A DNA stretch of 64,000 nt from UBA1568 sp964488025. Lineage in GTDB: Bacteria; Patescibacteriota; Minisyncoccia; Moranbacterales; UBA1568. The notes beneath the pieces were generated by a model. That model was not told the DNA's origin and ran no database searches. It saw only the letters and a list, made by a program, of their open reading frames with translations. The position numbers and the translations under genes were made by a program. This document shows positions 1-8,593 of the stretch, one piece after another. Every line of letters begins with the position of its first letter. Positions within the stretch are counted from its first letter, which is position 1. The stretch covers positions 4,113 through 68,112 of the forward strand of contig CAZATJ010000004.1 of assembly GCA_964488025.1 (NCBI GenBank), read 5' to 3'.

Positions 1-105
1 TGGCTCGATGGCCGTGTAGCGGGTATAGTGAGCGATTTCCCGAGCCTCCTTGAGGCTATGACGGGCGTGGAGGGTCAGTTTTTGATTGAAGGTCGTTTCG
101 AGCAT
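1..105 (-). CDS. Clp-family ATPase, N-terminal fragment (5' end only)
   Basis: The minus strand reads 35 codons from an ATG at 103-105 to the window edge with no stop. The peptide has the pattern of the first helices of a Clp N (Clp R-type) repeat: a run of helix residues with HARHSLKEAREIAHYTRYTAIEP, similar in spacing to the ARxxLxxAxxxAxxxxxxxIxxEHLL pattern of ClpC/ClpB. In the family these proteins are hexameric AAA+ unfoldases. Only the start is visible, so ClpB, ClpC or a shorter Clp-N protein cannot be told apart. A good minus-strand promoter lies just upstream (139-168), which supports the start. The family call is inference from a short stretch. Confidence 0.65.
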   Translation of the reverse strand, partial: MLETTFNQKLTLHARHSLKEAREIAHYTRYTAIEP

Positions 106-138
106 AGTGGAGTTGCTAATCAATGGAATCCTCTACCT

Positions 139-168
139 ATTCTAGGGTTTTCTTCTAGCTACTGTCAA
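139..168 (-). promoter_or_regulatory. Promoter for the Clp-type gene
   Basis: On the minus strand TTGACA (complement of 163-168) and TAGAAT (complement of 139-144) are separated by 18 bases. Transcription would start near 132, giving a leader of about 27 bases before the ATG at 105. It is divergent from the pil promoter 27 bases away. Confidence 0.65.
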
Positions 169-194
169 CCGTAACTTCCAGACTCAGATTCTCT

Positions 195-223
195 TTGAAA
201 AAAATGTATCAGTATGGTATGCT
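195..223 (+). promoter_or_regulatory. Promoter of the pilMNOBTC operon
   Basis: TTGAAA at 195-200 and TATGCT at 218-223 with a 17-base spacer form a sigma70-type promoter. The predicted start near 230 gives a leader of about 35 bases before pilM. No strong Shine-Dalgarno precedes the pilM ATG. Confidence 0.6.
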
Positions 224-264
224 GTAGAGGAAGAAGTATAAATAAAAGACAAAAATAAAAGGGC

Positions 265-1386
265 ATGTTTTTTGGTAGAAGAAAACCCTATTTCTTTGGT
301 ATTGATTTTGGCACTTCTCTCATCAAGGCGGTGGAATTGACGCTTGAGGACGGGAAGCCGAAACTTTTTAATTACGGCCAGGTTGATTTGGCTCAGTTGG
401 AAAGCGGGGTCGTCACTGACGGCAACTCGTATGATGATGAGCTTGTTTTGTATGTGCGCGCCTTACTCGATCGCTTCCAACCGAAAAGCCATTCGGTCTA
501 TGTGGCTATGCCGGCATTTATCGGGCTTATTTCTCTGATTGAATTTCCGGAGATGAGTGAAGATGAATTGAAAAATGCTATCCGTTTGGAGTCTCACAAA
601 TATATCCCTTTACCACTTGAGGATGTGACACTGAGCTGGGAAGTGGTCGGTATGCACGAAGGAGTCGGTGATGAGGCGAGAAAAATGGAAATTCTTCTGG
701 TCGCAGCCCTCAATAAAGAGGTGAACCGTTATCGTAAGTATGTTGATATGGCCGGCCTCAAGATGGATTTTTTGGAGCTGGAGACATTCTCTTTGGCTCG
801 TTCCATCATCGGACAGCGGGAGGGGCTCTATCTTCTCATCGATATCGGATCCCGAGCCACCAATCTGATTCTGGTGGATAATGGTCTCGTGAAAATGAGT
901 CGCAACCTTGATGTTGGTGGCAAAGAGGTTACCTATACGCTTCATGAGGGTCTTGATGTGACTGTGGAACGTGCCGAAGCCCTGAAAAAAAGCTCCAAGA
1001 ATTTTCTGTCGGCTCCCGAATCGAAACTGATTTTTCCGGCATTGGAAATGATAGCGAACGAAGGGAAGCGGATGCTTTCTTCTTATGCTGCCAAGTACCC
1101 GGAGATTTCCTGCCAGGGAGTGGTTCTTTCCGGTGGAACGGCGCAGATGGTTGGCTTGGTAGATTACTATACTGGAGTGTTCGGTTTGCCTGTGAACATT
1201 GGTGATCCGTGGCACCGTATTTCGTACGATCCGAGCGTTGCGGACGATGTCAAGAAGCTTGGAACTTCCTTTTCTGTGGCTCTCGGTTTGGCTCTGTCTG
1301 GAATCGATGCTTTGGATAATAAGAAGAATCAGCCTTTTGGAAAAAAACCTTTTTCCTTGAAGGAATTGCTCAGCAAGGAACTCTAA
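265..1386 (+). CDS. pilM: Type IV pilus assembly protein PilM
   Basis: An actin-like ATPase of 373 residues, the usual PilM length. It sits on the cytoplasmic face and links the pilus motor to the PilN/PilO membrane pair. The phosphate-1 motif GIDFGTSLIKAVEL is at residues 12-25, phosphate-2 LIDIGSRATNLILVDNG at about 191-207, and the adenosine motif VVLSGGTAQMVGL at about 286-298. It is the first gene of a co-directional run pilM-pilN-pilO-pilB-pilT-pilC with gaps of 17 to 48 bases. No lipoprotein PilP or secretin PilQ follows, which fits a cell without an outer membrane. The assignment is secure from motifs and context. Confidence 0.95.
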   Translation: MFFGRRKPYFFGIDFGTSLIKAVELTLEDGKPKLFNYGQVDLAQLESGVVTDGNSYDDELVLYVRALLDRFQPKSHSVYVAMPAFIGLISLIEFPEMSEDELKNAIRLESHKYIPLPLEDVTLSWEVVGMHEGVGDEARKMEILLVAALNKEVNRYRKYVDMAGLKMDFLELETFSLARSIIGQREGLYLLIDIGSRATNLILVDNGLVKMSRNLDVGGKEVTYTLHEGLDVTVERAEALKKSSKNFLSAPESKLIFPALEMIANEGKRMLSSYAAKYPEISCQGVVLSGGTAQMVGLVDYYTGVFGLPVNIGDPWHRISYDPSVADDVKKLGTSFSVALGLALSGIDALDNKKNQPFGKKPFSLKELLSKEL

Positions 1387-1403
1387 TTTTCTAAGATAAA
1401 AAA

Positions 1404-1931
1404 ATGGCCGGTGTCAATCTCTCACAATCGATGGCGAGTCAGGAAGAAAAGTCCGAAAAGCGGTTGTTTTCCGTTTCCGGTTTCCCTATGAGCATTGCCC
1501 TTTTAGTCCTGACGCTTCTCGGCTGGGGCGGACTACGCTTTTATATCCATACCTTTGATGTGAAAATCACCCAATTGGAGACAGCTCTCACTTCGGATGT
1601 TGATAAGCTTCATGGGGAACACATCGATCGGGTGACTGATTTTGACAATCGGCTGACATTGCTGGGGGCTGATCCGGCAGAGTTCATTGATCCCGGAACT
1701 CTTCTGTCGCTTCTCGAAACGCTTATGGTCCCACAAGTCGTTCTGACCCAATACAAATATAACGAAAAGGAAAAAGTAATCACTCTTGTCGGAGAAACGG
1801 ATAGCTTCCGCTACCTTGCCGAACAGATTATCAGTCTCAAATCTGACCCACTTTTTTCCCAGACCCAGGTAGATGCCGTTGAGCGGACCGAGAATCAAAA
1901 AATACGGTTTACATTAAAGTCTCGTCTCTAA
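1404..1931 (+). CDS. pilN: PilN-like pilus inner-membrane protein
   Basis: A bitopic membrane protein of 175 residues with a short cytoplasmic N-terminus, one membrane segment at about residues 27-46 and an extracytoplasmic coiled and alpha/beta domain. Family PilN proteins bind PilM through the N-terminal tail and pair with PilO. Sequence similarity to classical PilN is weak by eye. The call rests on topology, size and position directly after pilM and before a second protein of the same plan. Confidence 0.75.
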   Translation: MAGVNLSQSMASQEEKSEKRLFSVSGFPMSIALLVLTLLGWGGLRFYIHTFDVKITQLETALTSDVDKLHGEHIDRVTDFDNRLTLLGADPAEFIDPGTLLSLLETLMVPQVVLTQYKYNEKEKVITLVGETDSFRYLAEQIISLKSDPLFSQTQVDAVERTENQKIRFTLKSRL

Positions 1932-1949
1932 AACAAAAAATATATTCCT

Positions 1950-2699
1950 ATGGGTTTAAAACTTTTGGTGATTCCTAGTTCCATCCTGATAATGTTAGTG
2001 GCCATAATCGGTTTCGTGAAGCCGGATTTGACGACACTAGAGGAGAAGAAAGATTTGTATGAAGCGAAACTTGATCAGTCGAGAAACATGAGCGCTCTTT
2101 TGAGTAATATCAACAGTCTTACTGCCTCACTCAACAGCAGTGATGAAAATGAACGGTTCGTTCAGAATTATTTCCCTAAAAAAATAGATCAGGGACGGGT
2201 TATTGATATGTTCAATTTTCTTGCCTCCCAGTCCGGCGTGGTTGTCAGTATCATGGATTTGGCGGAAGTGGAGAAGGAGAGTATTCCTACAGAGGAAGTG
2301 TTTGTGGATCCTGCTGCCCTGGTACCGCCCGTACCGGTGGTCAGTCCAAAATCTTTTTCCGTCATCGTGACGGTAGGGGGGCAGTATGAGAATATCAAGG
2401 ATTTTTTCCAGCGTGTGGCTCATATGAATCGGATGCATAAGACACAGAATTTTTCCATCGCGACACCAGAAAAGGATCAGTCGGGGGAGGAGAAAACAGA
2501 CACGGGAACTCTGGTAGGAAAGTTCGAGGCAAATTTCGATTATTTTGATGTGGTGAAGGTTGAGAACGCTCTTTCTGTACCGGTGTTCGCTCGGGAGAGA
2601 TTTGATACTACTCATCTTGATGTGATAACGAATTGGGTGACAAGCACGGTGCCTCCACTCGAAAAACCGGACACGGGTCGTGCCAATCCTTTCCGGTAG
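1950..2699 (+). CDS. pilO: PilO-like pilus inner-membrane protein
   Basis: This protein of 249 residues has one N-terminal membrane segment at about residues 5-24, then a coiled-coil stretch (about 28-70) and a ferredoxin-like periplasmic-type domain. That is the PilO plan. It presumably forms the alignment subcomplex with the PilN-like product of the preceding gene, 18 bases upstream. The C-terminal 40 residues are proline rich and may be a disordered tail. Identity is by architecture and gene order rather than a diagnostic motif. Confidence 0.75.
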   Translation: MGLKLLVIPSSILIMLVAIIGFVKPDLTTLEEKKDLYEAKLDQSRNMSALLSNINSLTASLNSSDENERFVQNYFPKKIDQGRVIDMFNFLASQSGVVVSIMDLAEVEKESIPTEEVFVDPAALVPPVPVVSPKSFSVIVTVGGQYENIKDFFQRVAHMNRMHKTQNFSIATPEKDQSGEEKTDTGTLVGKFEANFDYFDVVKVENALSVPVFARERFDTTHLDVITNWVTSTVPPLEKPDTGRANPFR

Positions 2700-2746
2700 T
2701 GGTAAGTTGCACGATACATTCCTTTTTTCACTGATCGATTGTTTTT

Positions 2747-4402
2747 ATGGTTCAGCAACAGGCAGCAGCGGTAAAGAAGATGTCTGACATAGAGGCCCAG
2801 GCGGCGTCTTTGGGCATCCCGTTTTTGGAGGCGATGCCAGAAAATGTCGATAAGGCGGTTCTGACGATTATTCCGGAGGATGCTGCCAGAAAATACCGAA
2901 TGACGGCCTTTCAAAGGGAAGGGGATACGCTTTGCGTGGCTATGGTGGACCCTCAGGATTTTGAGGCTTTCAATGTGCTCCGTTTTTTGGCCGAGAAAGA
3001 GCACCTGGGGATTGATATTTTCCTGGTTTCCGAGAAGGTTTTTGACGAAATGGTCAAGGCCTATACTGGTACCGATCGGGTACTCAAAGAGGCTATCTTG
3101 TCACTGAAAAAAGAAGATCAGGTTGTTGAAGTAAACAAGGAAAAGAAACAGTCGACGAATACCGGTATTTTTCAGGACGCACCGATAGCCAAACTAGTCG
3201 AAGTGATCGTAAAACATGCGATCGAGGGTCATGCCAGCGATATCCACATCGAACCTATTGACGGAAATTTCCGTGCCCGTTTTCGTGTCGACGGTCTGCT
3301 CCGGTCGGACCTTGTGTTTCCGAAAGATGTCGGTCGAGCGGTCATTTCCCGCATCAAAATTCTTTCCAATCTGAAAATCGATGAGAGTCGTAAACCTCAG
3401 GATGGACGTTTCCGTTTCGAAGTAAATAATGATGACTACGTCGATTTGCGCGTTTCGAGTCTGCCCGTTATGGAGGGAGAAAAAATCGTTATGCGCGTGT
3501 TGGAAAAAAACGGGAACGCCGGAGATCTGGAAAACCTTGGGTTATGGGGAAGGAATCGCTCCATTTTGGAAAAGAAGATTCGTGAACCTTTCGGCATTAT
3601 TCTTATTACTGGACCAACTGGTTCCGGTAAGTCGACGTCACTCTATTCGTTTTTACAGATTTTGAATAAGGAAGATCGTAACATCATTACACTGGAAGAT
3701 CCGGTGGAATATTACATGGACGGTATCAATCAGAGCCAAGTGCGTCCGGAAATTGGCTATACCTTTGCCAACGGTTTGCGCTCTGTGCTCCGTCAGGATC
3801 CGAATGTTATCATGGTTGGTGAGATTCGCGATGGCGAAACGGCGGAGCTGGCCATTCACGCCGCCCTTACGGGGCATCTGGTACTTTCAACGCTTCATAC
3901 GAATGACGCTATCGGAGCTATCCCCCGTCTGGTTGATATGGGTATCGAACCGTTTCTTCTTTCTTCATCCATGCAGGCGGTAGCTGCTCAGCGCCTGGTA
4001 CGTCGCATATGTGGGGCATGCAAAGAGGAACAATTGATCTCAGATGTTCAGACGGCTCGGGTCAAGGAACTGTTCCAGGCTATTCCAAAACAGGAGATTG
4101 AGGCGTATGGTCTGAAAGAAAAGATGAAACTGGTTTTTTTTCGCGGCAAAGGATGCGGAAAGTGTAATAAGACTGGATATAAAGGAAGAATTGCTCTTTA
4201 CGAAACGATCGATGTTGACGATACCATGCATACTGTTATTGCTGATCAGCATGGGAACGAAGGGGCGGTCAAGGCAGCTGCTGTGGCACAGGGGATGCTT
4301 TCGATGAAACAGGATGGTTTGCTCAAGGTACTCAAAGGTATTACGACGCTTTCCGAGATAGAGCGGGTGACGGAGGGGGTGATTTTGATCGATGAGGAGT
4401 AA
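2747..4402 (+). CDS. pilB: Type IV pilus extension ATPase PilB (GspE family)
   Basis: A hexameric cytoplasmic ATPase that powers pilin polymerisation. An N-terminal MshEN-like domain covers about residues 15-110. The N2 domain has ASDIHIEP at 163-170. Walker A GPTGSGKS is at 289-296, the Asp box LEDPVEY near 326, Walker B IMVGEIRD near 355 and the His box TGHLVLSTLHTN near 375. A C-terminal tetracysteine zinc site is visible as CGAC (about 412) and CGKC (about 468), as is normal for PilB and GspE. At 551 residues it has ordinary length. It lies between the pilO-like gene and pilT in the same transcription unit. Confidence 0.95.
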   Translation: MVQQQAAAVKKMSDIEAQAASLGIPFLEAMPENVDKAVLTIIPEDAARKYRMTAFQREGDTLCVAMVDPQDFEAFNVLRFLAEKEHLGIDIFLVSEKVFDEMVKAYTGTDRVLKEAILSLKKEDQVVEVNKEKKQSTNTGIFQDAPIAKLVEVIVKHAIEGHASDIHIEPIDGNFRARFRVDGLLRSDLVFPKDVGRAVISRIKILSNLKIDESRKPQDGRFRFEVNNDDYVDLRVSSLPVMEGEKIVMRVLEKNGNAGDLENLGLWGRNRSILEKKIREPFGIILITGPTGSGKSTSLYSFLQILNKEDRNIITLEDPVEYYMDGINQSQVRPEIGYTFANGLRSVLRQDPNVIMVGEIRDGETAELAIHAALTGHLVLSTLHTNDAIGAIPRLVDMGIEPFLLSSSMQAVAAQRLVRRICGACKEEQLISDVQTARVKELFQAIPKQEIEAYGLKEKMKLVFFRGKGCGKCNKTGYKGRIALYETIDVDDTMHTVIADQHGNEGAVKAAAVAQGMLSMKQDGLLKVLKGITTLSEIERVTEGVILIDEE

Positions 4403-4446
4403 CGAATTTTTTAATCAAAGGGAGTAGCCTATCACATTGACACCTT

Positions 4447-5526
4447 ATGGAAACATTGCGCATCGAACAGCGTTTGAAAAGCCTTCTCTTGCTCGTTGGC
4501 CAGCAGGGGGCTTCCGATTTACACCTGGTCGTGGGACGGTACCCGACGCTACGTATCGATGGTAAGCTCCAGCCAGTTACTCAGGAAAAGATTTTGACGC
4601 CCGCCGATACCAAGGCGATGAGCGATGTTTTGTTGACCGATGAGAAGAAAGAAGAGTTGGTCGCGGTAGGACAGACGGATTTTTCCTATAATTTTGAAGA
4701 CAAGGTACGTTTTCGTACCAACGTTTTTTTTCAGAAGGGCTATGTCAGCATCACCATGCGTTTCGTCATGGATCGTCTGCGTAATCTTGAGGAACTGAGT
4801 GTTCCTGAAAAACTCTATGAATTTACGGGACACAGCCAGGGGTTGGTTTTAGTGACCGGACCAGTTGGTCACGGCAAATCGACGACGCTCGCTGCTATCA
4901 TTGACCACATCAATCACACCCAGGAGAAGCATATCGTCACGATTGAAGACCCGATCGAATTTGTCTACAATCAGGATCGCTGCATCATCAATCAGCGTGA
5001 GATCGGTCGCGATGCCAAGACGTTCCCCGACGCCCTGCGAGCTATTTTCCGCGAGGATGTGAATGTCGTACTTTTGGGAGAACTCCGCGATCTCGAAACG
5101 ATTACTACTGCCATGACCGCGGCTGAAACGGGACACCTCATTTTCGCGACGCTCCATACGAACGATAGCGCACAGACCATCGACCGTATCGTCGATGTCT
5201 TTCCGGCTCATCAGCAGAATCAGATTCGTTCCCAGTTGGCGAGCGTGCTTTTGGGAGTTATTTCCCAACGGCTGCTTCCGCAGACGAGCGGCGGCCGTAT
5301 TCCTGCCGTCGAAATTATGCTCAAGAATCACGCCATCGAGAACCTGATCCGAGAAAACAAAGATCATCAGCTTGATTCGGTGATCGAAACCAGTATGAAG
5401 GAGGGGATGGTGTCTCTGGATCGGGCTCTGGCCGAACTGGTGCTCCGCGGCAAGGTGACTGTTGATGACGCCTTCATGTATTCGAAAAATCGCGACTACC
5501 TGCAGATGCTTCTTTCTAAAAAATAA
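4447..5526 (+). CDS. pilT: Pilus retraction ATPase PilT
   Basis: PilT depolymerises the pilus and drives twitching or DNA uptake. The 359-residue protein has ASDLHL at 22-27, Walker A at about 138-146, Walker B VVLLGELRD near 207 and the AAETGHLIFATLHTN box near 225. The P-loop reads GPVGHGKS rather than the common GPTGSGKS; the essential GKS is intact. Its presence indicates that the pili made by this locus are retractable. Gap to pilB is 44 bases. Confidence 0.95.
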   Translation: METLRIEQRLKSLLLLVGQQGASDLHLVVGRYPTLRIDGKLQPVTQEKILTPADTKAMSDVLLTDEKKEELVAVGQTDFSYNFEDKVRFRTNVFFQKGYVSITMRFVMDRLRNLEELSVPEKLYEFTGHSQGLVLVTGPVGHGKSTTLAAIIDHINHTQEKHIVTIEDPIEFVYNQDRCIINQREIGRDAKTFPDALRAIFREDVNVVLLGELRDLETITTAMTAAETGHLIFATLHTNDSAQTIDRIVDVFPAHQQNQIRSQLASVLLGVISQRLLPQTSGGRIPAVEIMLKNHAIENLIRENKDHQLDSVIETSMKEGMVSLDRALAELVLRGKVTVDDAFMYSKNRDYLQMLLSKK

Positions 5527-5547
5527 AACAATGTCATTCAAAAGCGT

Positions 5548-6756
5548 ATGAAGTTTGTTTTCAAAGCCAAAAATAATCAGGGTCGGGTGCACGAGGGCAT
5601 AGTAGAAGCGACTGATCCCGCTGCGGCAGCCGATATTCTCAGACGTAACGATTTGGTACCGATTTCTCTTGAGGAAGAGAAAAAAGTTTTCGGTCTCTGG
5701 AAGGAGTTTCAGAAAATGTGGGAAGGCGTTTCACAGAAAGAACTGGTTATTTTTTTTCAGCAGCTTTCCACCCTGATTGAAGCCCATGTTCCAGTGGTTT
5801 CTTCTCTGCGTACCATTGAGGATCAGACGGCCAATCGATTCTTCCGCATCATTCTGAAAGAAATGGCTGACGACATCGAGGATGGTCTGCAGTTTTCGGT
5901 TGCCATCGAAAAGCACCCGGACATTTTTTCGCCACTGGTCACCAGTATGCTCCGTTCCGGCGAAGCTTCAGGGGAGCTGCAGCGCGCTATCGATACCATT
6001 GCCAAGAATATTGAGAAAAATTACCAACTGGCCGCCAAAATCAAGGGAGCGCTTTATTACCCGGTTTTTGTCCTGGTCGTCGCCGGTATTATCGGCTTTC
6101 TGGTGGTCACTTTCATTCTGCCGAAGATCACGATAATGATTAAGGAACTGAATGTGCCAGTACCCTGGTACACGGCAGCACTCATCTGGCTCGGAGATTT
6201 CATGAACGCCTACTGGTGGGCGGTTCTCATTGCTTTGGCGGGAGTGGTCGGTGGCATTTCTTATTACGCGAAGACGCCGGCCGGTAAGCGCGAATGGGAA
6301 CAGGTGTTGTTGAAACTGCCGGTCATCGGAGCGCTCGCTCGGAGCATCTATATCACCCGGTTCGCGGAAAATTTCGGAGCACTTTTGAGTGGCGGTATTC
6401 CGGTTGTCCGGGCTCTCATTATCACCAGTCAGGTTATCGGCAATCATGTCTTTGAAAAAGTCGTTTTGCAGGCGGCGGATGAGGTGAAATCCGGGGGGAC
6501 TATTAGTACGGTTTTCATCACTTCAAAGGAGTTCCCCCCGATTGTCGCCCAGATGGTCCGTATCGGGGAAGAGACGGGATCACTCTCCACGGTACTTACC
6601 AGTGTCGCTCGTTTCTACAATCAGGAAGTTGAGACGACGACTCGGAGTCTGACCACTCTTATCGAGCCGATTCTTATCGTGGCGCTCGGTATCGGTGTCG
6701 GCATCCTGGTGGTGGGAGTACTTCTGCCGATTTACAATATTGCTGGCCAACTCTAG
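5548..6756 (+). CDS. pilC: Type IV pilus platform protein PilC
   Basis: A polytopic inner-membrane protein of 402 residues that forms the platform on which PilB and PilT act. Two GspF domains are recognisable: the first spans about residues 65-190 and ends in a membrane segment near 170-192, the second spans about 270-390. A further membrane segment lies near 215-235 and a final one near 375-398. The TSMLRSGEASGEL and ARFAENFGALLSGGIPVVRAL stretches match the two GspF repeats. It ends 92 bases before the first pilin gene, which has its own promoter and ribosome site. Confidence 0.95.
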   Translation: MKFVFKAKNNQGRVHEGIVEATDPAAAADILRRNDLVPISLEEEKKVFGLWKEFQKMWEGVSQKELVIFFQQLSTLIEAHVPVVSSLRTIEDQTANRFFRIILKEMADDIEDGLQFSVAIEKHPDIFSPLVTSMLRSGEASGELQRAIDTIAKNIEKNYQLAAKIKGALYYPVFVLVVAGIIGFLVVTFILPKITIMIKELNVPVPWYTAALIWLGDFMNAYWWAVLIALAGVVGGISYYAKTPAGKREWEQVLLKLPVIGALARSIYITRFAENFGALLSGGIPVVRALIITSQVIGNHVFEKVVLQAADEVKSGGTISTVFITSKEFPPIVAQMVRIGEETGSLSTVLTSVARFYNQEVETTTRSLTTLIEPILIVALGIGVGILVVGVLLPIYNIAGQL

Positions 6757-6773
6757 AGCGTTGAAGGAAAATG

Positions 6774-6782
6774 TGCTATACT
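6774..6782 (+). promoter_or_regulatory. Extended -10 promoter for the pilins
   Basis: TGCTATACT at 6774-6782 is a consensus extended -10 (TGn plus TATACT) with no matching -35. Transcription from about 6789 would give a 60-base A-rich leader ending in a very strong ribosome site. This allows pilin to be made in excess over the motor genes. Confidence 0.6.
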
Positions 6783-6834
6783 GAAAACGTGAACAAAAAA
6801 GAAAATGAAATATAAATATAAACATAAAAATAAG

Positions 6835-6844
6835 AAGGAGGTGA
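6835..6844 (+). promoter_or_regulatory. Strong ribosome binding site, first pilin
   Basis: AAGGAGGTGA lies 4 bases before the ATG at 6849. The same ten bases recur at 7251-7260 before the second pilin. Most other genes in the window have weak or no Shine-Dalgarno, so this marks the two pilins as highly translated. Confidence 0.85.
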
Positions 6845-6848
6845 GTGT

Positions 6849-7223
6849 ATGAAAAAAACTTTACGAGGTTTTACTTTGATTGAGCTTTTGATTGTCATCG
6901 CTATTATTGGTATTTTGGCCTCTATCGTGTTGGTCAGTCTCGGGAACGCGAGAATCAAGGCGCAGCGGGCGGCTTTTAAGTCTGAGGTAGCCGGAGCAGT
7001 AGGAAGTTTCACGCTCGAATGTGATACAGCTGATCCGACACCGCCAGCTGATACGGGATCAACCGATTGGGATGCTGCTTTCGCTGCGTCGCCGAGTTGC
7101 GGTGCGAGCGGCGCGGGGACGTTTTCTATCGGAGCGGTACCGGTTTCTGCCGGACTGATTGCTGATGGCTGTACGGGAGCCACGGTTTCCGAGACCGGTC
7201 CTGATTTTGCTCTTTGTCCCTAG
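6849..7223 (+). CDS. Type IV pilin, first of a tandem pair
   Basis: A prepilin of 124 residues. The class III signal is MKKTLRG followed by FTLIELLIVIAIIG, so the peptidase would cut after the Gly and leave Phe as residue 1 with Glu at +5. The mature protein is a 25-residue hydrophobic helix plus a small globular domain. Four cysteines (in ECDT, SCGA, GCTG and LCP) are spaced as in the next gene, which suggests two disulfides. It is very similar to the following gene up to about residue 40 and then diverges. Its own promoter and ribosome site make it a candidate major pilin. Confidence 0.92.
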   Translation: MKKTLRGFTLIELLIVIAIIGILASIVLVSLGNARIKAQRAAFKSEVAGAVGSFTLECDTADPTPPADTGSTDWDAAFAASPSCGASGAGTFSIGAVPVSAGLIADGCTGATVSETGPDFALCP

Positions 7224-7250
7224 TCTCTAATTATTTAAAAATTAATATCT

Positions 7251-7260
7251 AAGGAGGTGA
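7251..7260 (+). promoter_or_regulatory. Strong ribosome binding site, second pilin
   Basis: AAGGAGGTGA ends 5 bases before the ATG at 7266. It decides the start: an in-frame GTG at 7257 lies inside this site and cannot be the initiator. Confidence 0.85.
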
Positions 7261-7265
7261 ATACT

Positions 7266-7661
7266 ATGAAAAAATCATTGAAAGGTTTTACCCTGATTGA
7301 ACTCTTAATTGTTATCGCCATCATCGGTATTTTGGCCTCGATCGTGTTGGTCAGTCTCTCCGGTGCTCGGAACAAAGCCAACCGGGCGGCGTTTGCGGCT
7401 GAGGTGGCTGGTGCCGTGGCGGCGCTTGTTATCCAGTGCGATACGGCAGTTCCGACTTTGCCGACAGATACTGGTAACGTGAACTGGGGAGCGGTAGGTG
7501 CTAACTCTTGTGGGACTTCCGGTTCCGGAACGTTTACCGTGACGGCTACGAACATCAAGTCATTTGGTGCGACAGCGGCTGGTGCTTGTGCTGTCAACGT
7601 CACCGATGGCGGCGTGCTGGTTGGTGCAGCTCCGTTTGTGGCTCAGTGTCCAAGCAACTAG
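7266..7661 (+). CDS. Type IV pilin, second of a tandem pair
   Basis: A prepilin of 131 residues starting MKKSLKG followed by FTLIELLIVIAIIG; cleavage is expected after Gly, with Glu at mature position 5. The helix and the following SGARNKANRAAF segment are near copies of the upstream pilin, while the C-terminal domain differs. Four cysteines in the same order (QCDT, SCGT, ACAV, QCP) suggest a shared disulfide frame. The pair looks like a gene duplication. A 14-base-pair terminator follows 37 bases later, so the two pilins form one short transcript. Confidence 0.92.
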   Translation: MKKSLKGFTLIELLIVIAIIGILASIVLVSLSGARNKANRAAFAAEVAGAVAALVIQCDTAVPTLPTDTGNVNWGAVGANSCGTSGSGTFTVTATNIKSFGATAAGACAVNVTDGGVLVGAAPFVAQCPSN

Positions 7662-7698
7662 CGGTTCATTTCGTGTGTTTATCGTGATGCACGACACG

Positions 7699-7736
7699 AA
7701 AACAAAAAGCGCGGTGTAAACTGCGCTTTTTGTTTT
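7699..7736 (+). terminator. Strong bidirectional terminator after the pilins
   Basis: AAAACAAAAAGCGC (7699-7712) and GCGCTTTTTGTTTT (7723-7736) form a perfect 14-bp stem with a 10-base loop and A/T tracts on both sides. Confidence 0.9.
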
Positions 7737-7737
7737 G

Positions 7738-7746
7738 TGGTATACT
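7738..7746 (+). promoter_or_regulatory. Extended -10 promoter for the prepilin peptidase
   Basis: TGGTATACT at 7738-7746 begins one base after the terminator stem. The start ATG at 7753 is 6 bases beyond the -10, so transcription would begin at the start codon and the mRNA would be leaderless. Confidence 0.6.
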
Positions 7747-7752
7747 GTCAGT

Positions 7753-8556
7753 ATGATTATTCCTCTTTTCTTCATTCTCGGTCTTATCATTGGGAGTTTT
7801 CTCAATGTGGTGGTGTGTCGGCTGAAAGAGGCGGAGACGCTTCTGGGTCGGTCTTTTTGTCGATCCTGCAAAAAGCAGATTCGCTGGTACGACAACATCC
7901 CGCTCTTGAGCTTTCTTTTTCTCCAGGGTCGCTGTCGTGATTGTCGAGAGAGGATTTCCTGGCAGTATCCACTTCTGGAACTTACGACCGCGCTGTGTTT
8001 CGCTTTGGTGGGAGCTTTTTTCTTTGTTTCTGATGATCGGGGTACCTGGATTGAAACGGCTTGGCTCTTGGGAGTAGTCAGTCTCCTTCTCTCTATCGCG
8101 GTCTATGACCTGGTGCATATGGAGATTCCGGTATCGCTCCTTGTCATCAGTGTCCTGTGGACCGGTCTTTTTTTGGGAATCGATTTTTTTGTTCAAAATT
8201 CTTGGCAGCTCTTGTGGTGGGAGAGTCGTTTGGCCCAGGGTGTTTTGGGCGGGGGTATCGTGGCGTTGTTCTTTTTTTCACTGGTGTATGCCTCTCGGGA
8301 AACCTGGATGGGTTGGGGGGATGTCTGGCTCGGAGGTATAGTAGGGTTGGTGGTGGGTTTTCATGCGGTATTGTTCATGCTCACGCTTTCTTTTGGTCTG
8401 GGGGCGTTTCTCGGGCTACTTTTGATAGCTCTCAAGAAGAAAGGGATGAAGAGTCAGTTGCCGTTCGCGCCGTACCTGGTGCTTGGTACGCTTTCTACCT
8501 TGTTTCTGCCGAGACTGTTTCCTGATTCGGTTATATGGCTCCTGCTCTTTTATTGA
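7753..8556 (+). CDS. pilD: Prepilin peptidase PilD (A24 family)
   Basis: A membrane aspartyl peptidase of 267 residues that removes the leader of prepilins and N-methylates the new N-terminus. The N-terminal domain has the two zinc CxxC pairs, CRSC near residue 37 and CRDC near 61. The catalytic aspartates are in YDLVHMEIP (near residue 119) and GWGDVWLGG (near 190), the latter being the GxGD motif. Eight or so hydrophobic segments are visible. The ATG at 7753 was chosen because upstream in-frame codons lie inside the promoter. It lies between the pilins and the minor pilins. Confidence 0.95.
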   Translation: MIIPLFFILGLIIGSFLNVVVCRLKEAETLLGRSFCRSCKKQIRWYDNIPLLSFLFLQGRCRDCRERISWQYPLLELTTALCFALVGAFFFVSDDRGTWIETAWLLGVVSLLLSIAVYDLVHMEIPVSLLVISVLWTGLFLGIDFFVQNSWQLLWWESRLAQGVLGGGIVALFFFSLVYASRETWMGWGDVWLGGIVGLVVGFHAVLFMLTLSFGLGAFLGLLLIALKKKGMKSQLPFAPYLVLGTLSTLFLPRLFPDSVIWLLLFY

Positions 8557-8593
8557 TACAGAACCCGCGTCGATTTCAGACAAAAACAAGCAC

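Noticed and set aside
610..1215. Minus-strand ORF of 201 residues opposite pilM
   Set aside because: Shadow of the pilM frame, no start context, His/Arg-rich composition.
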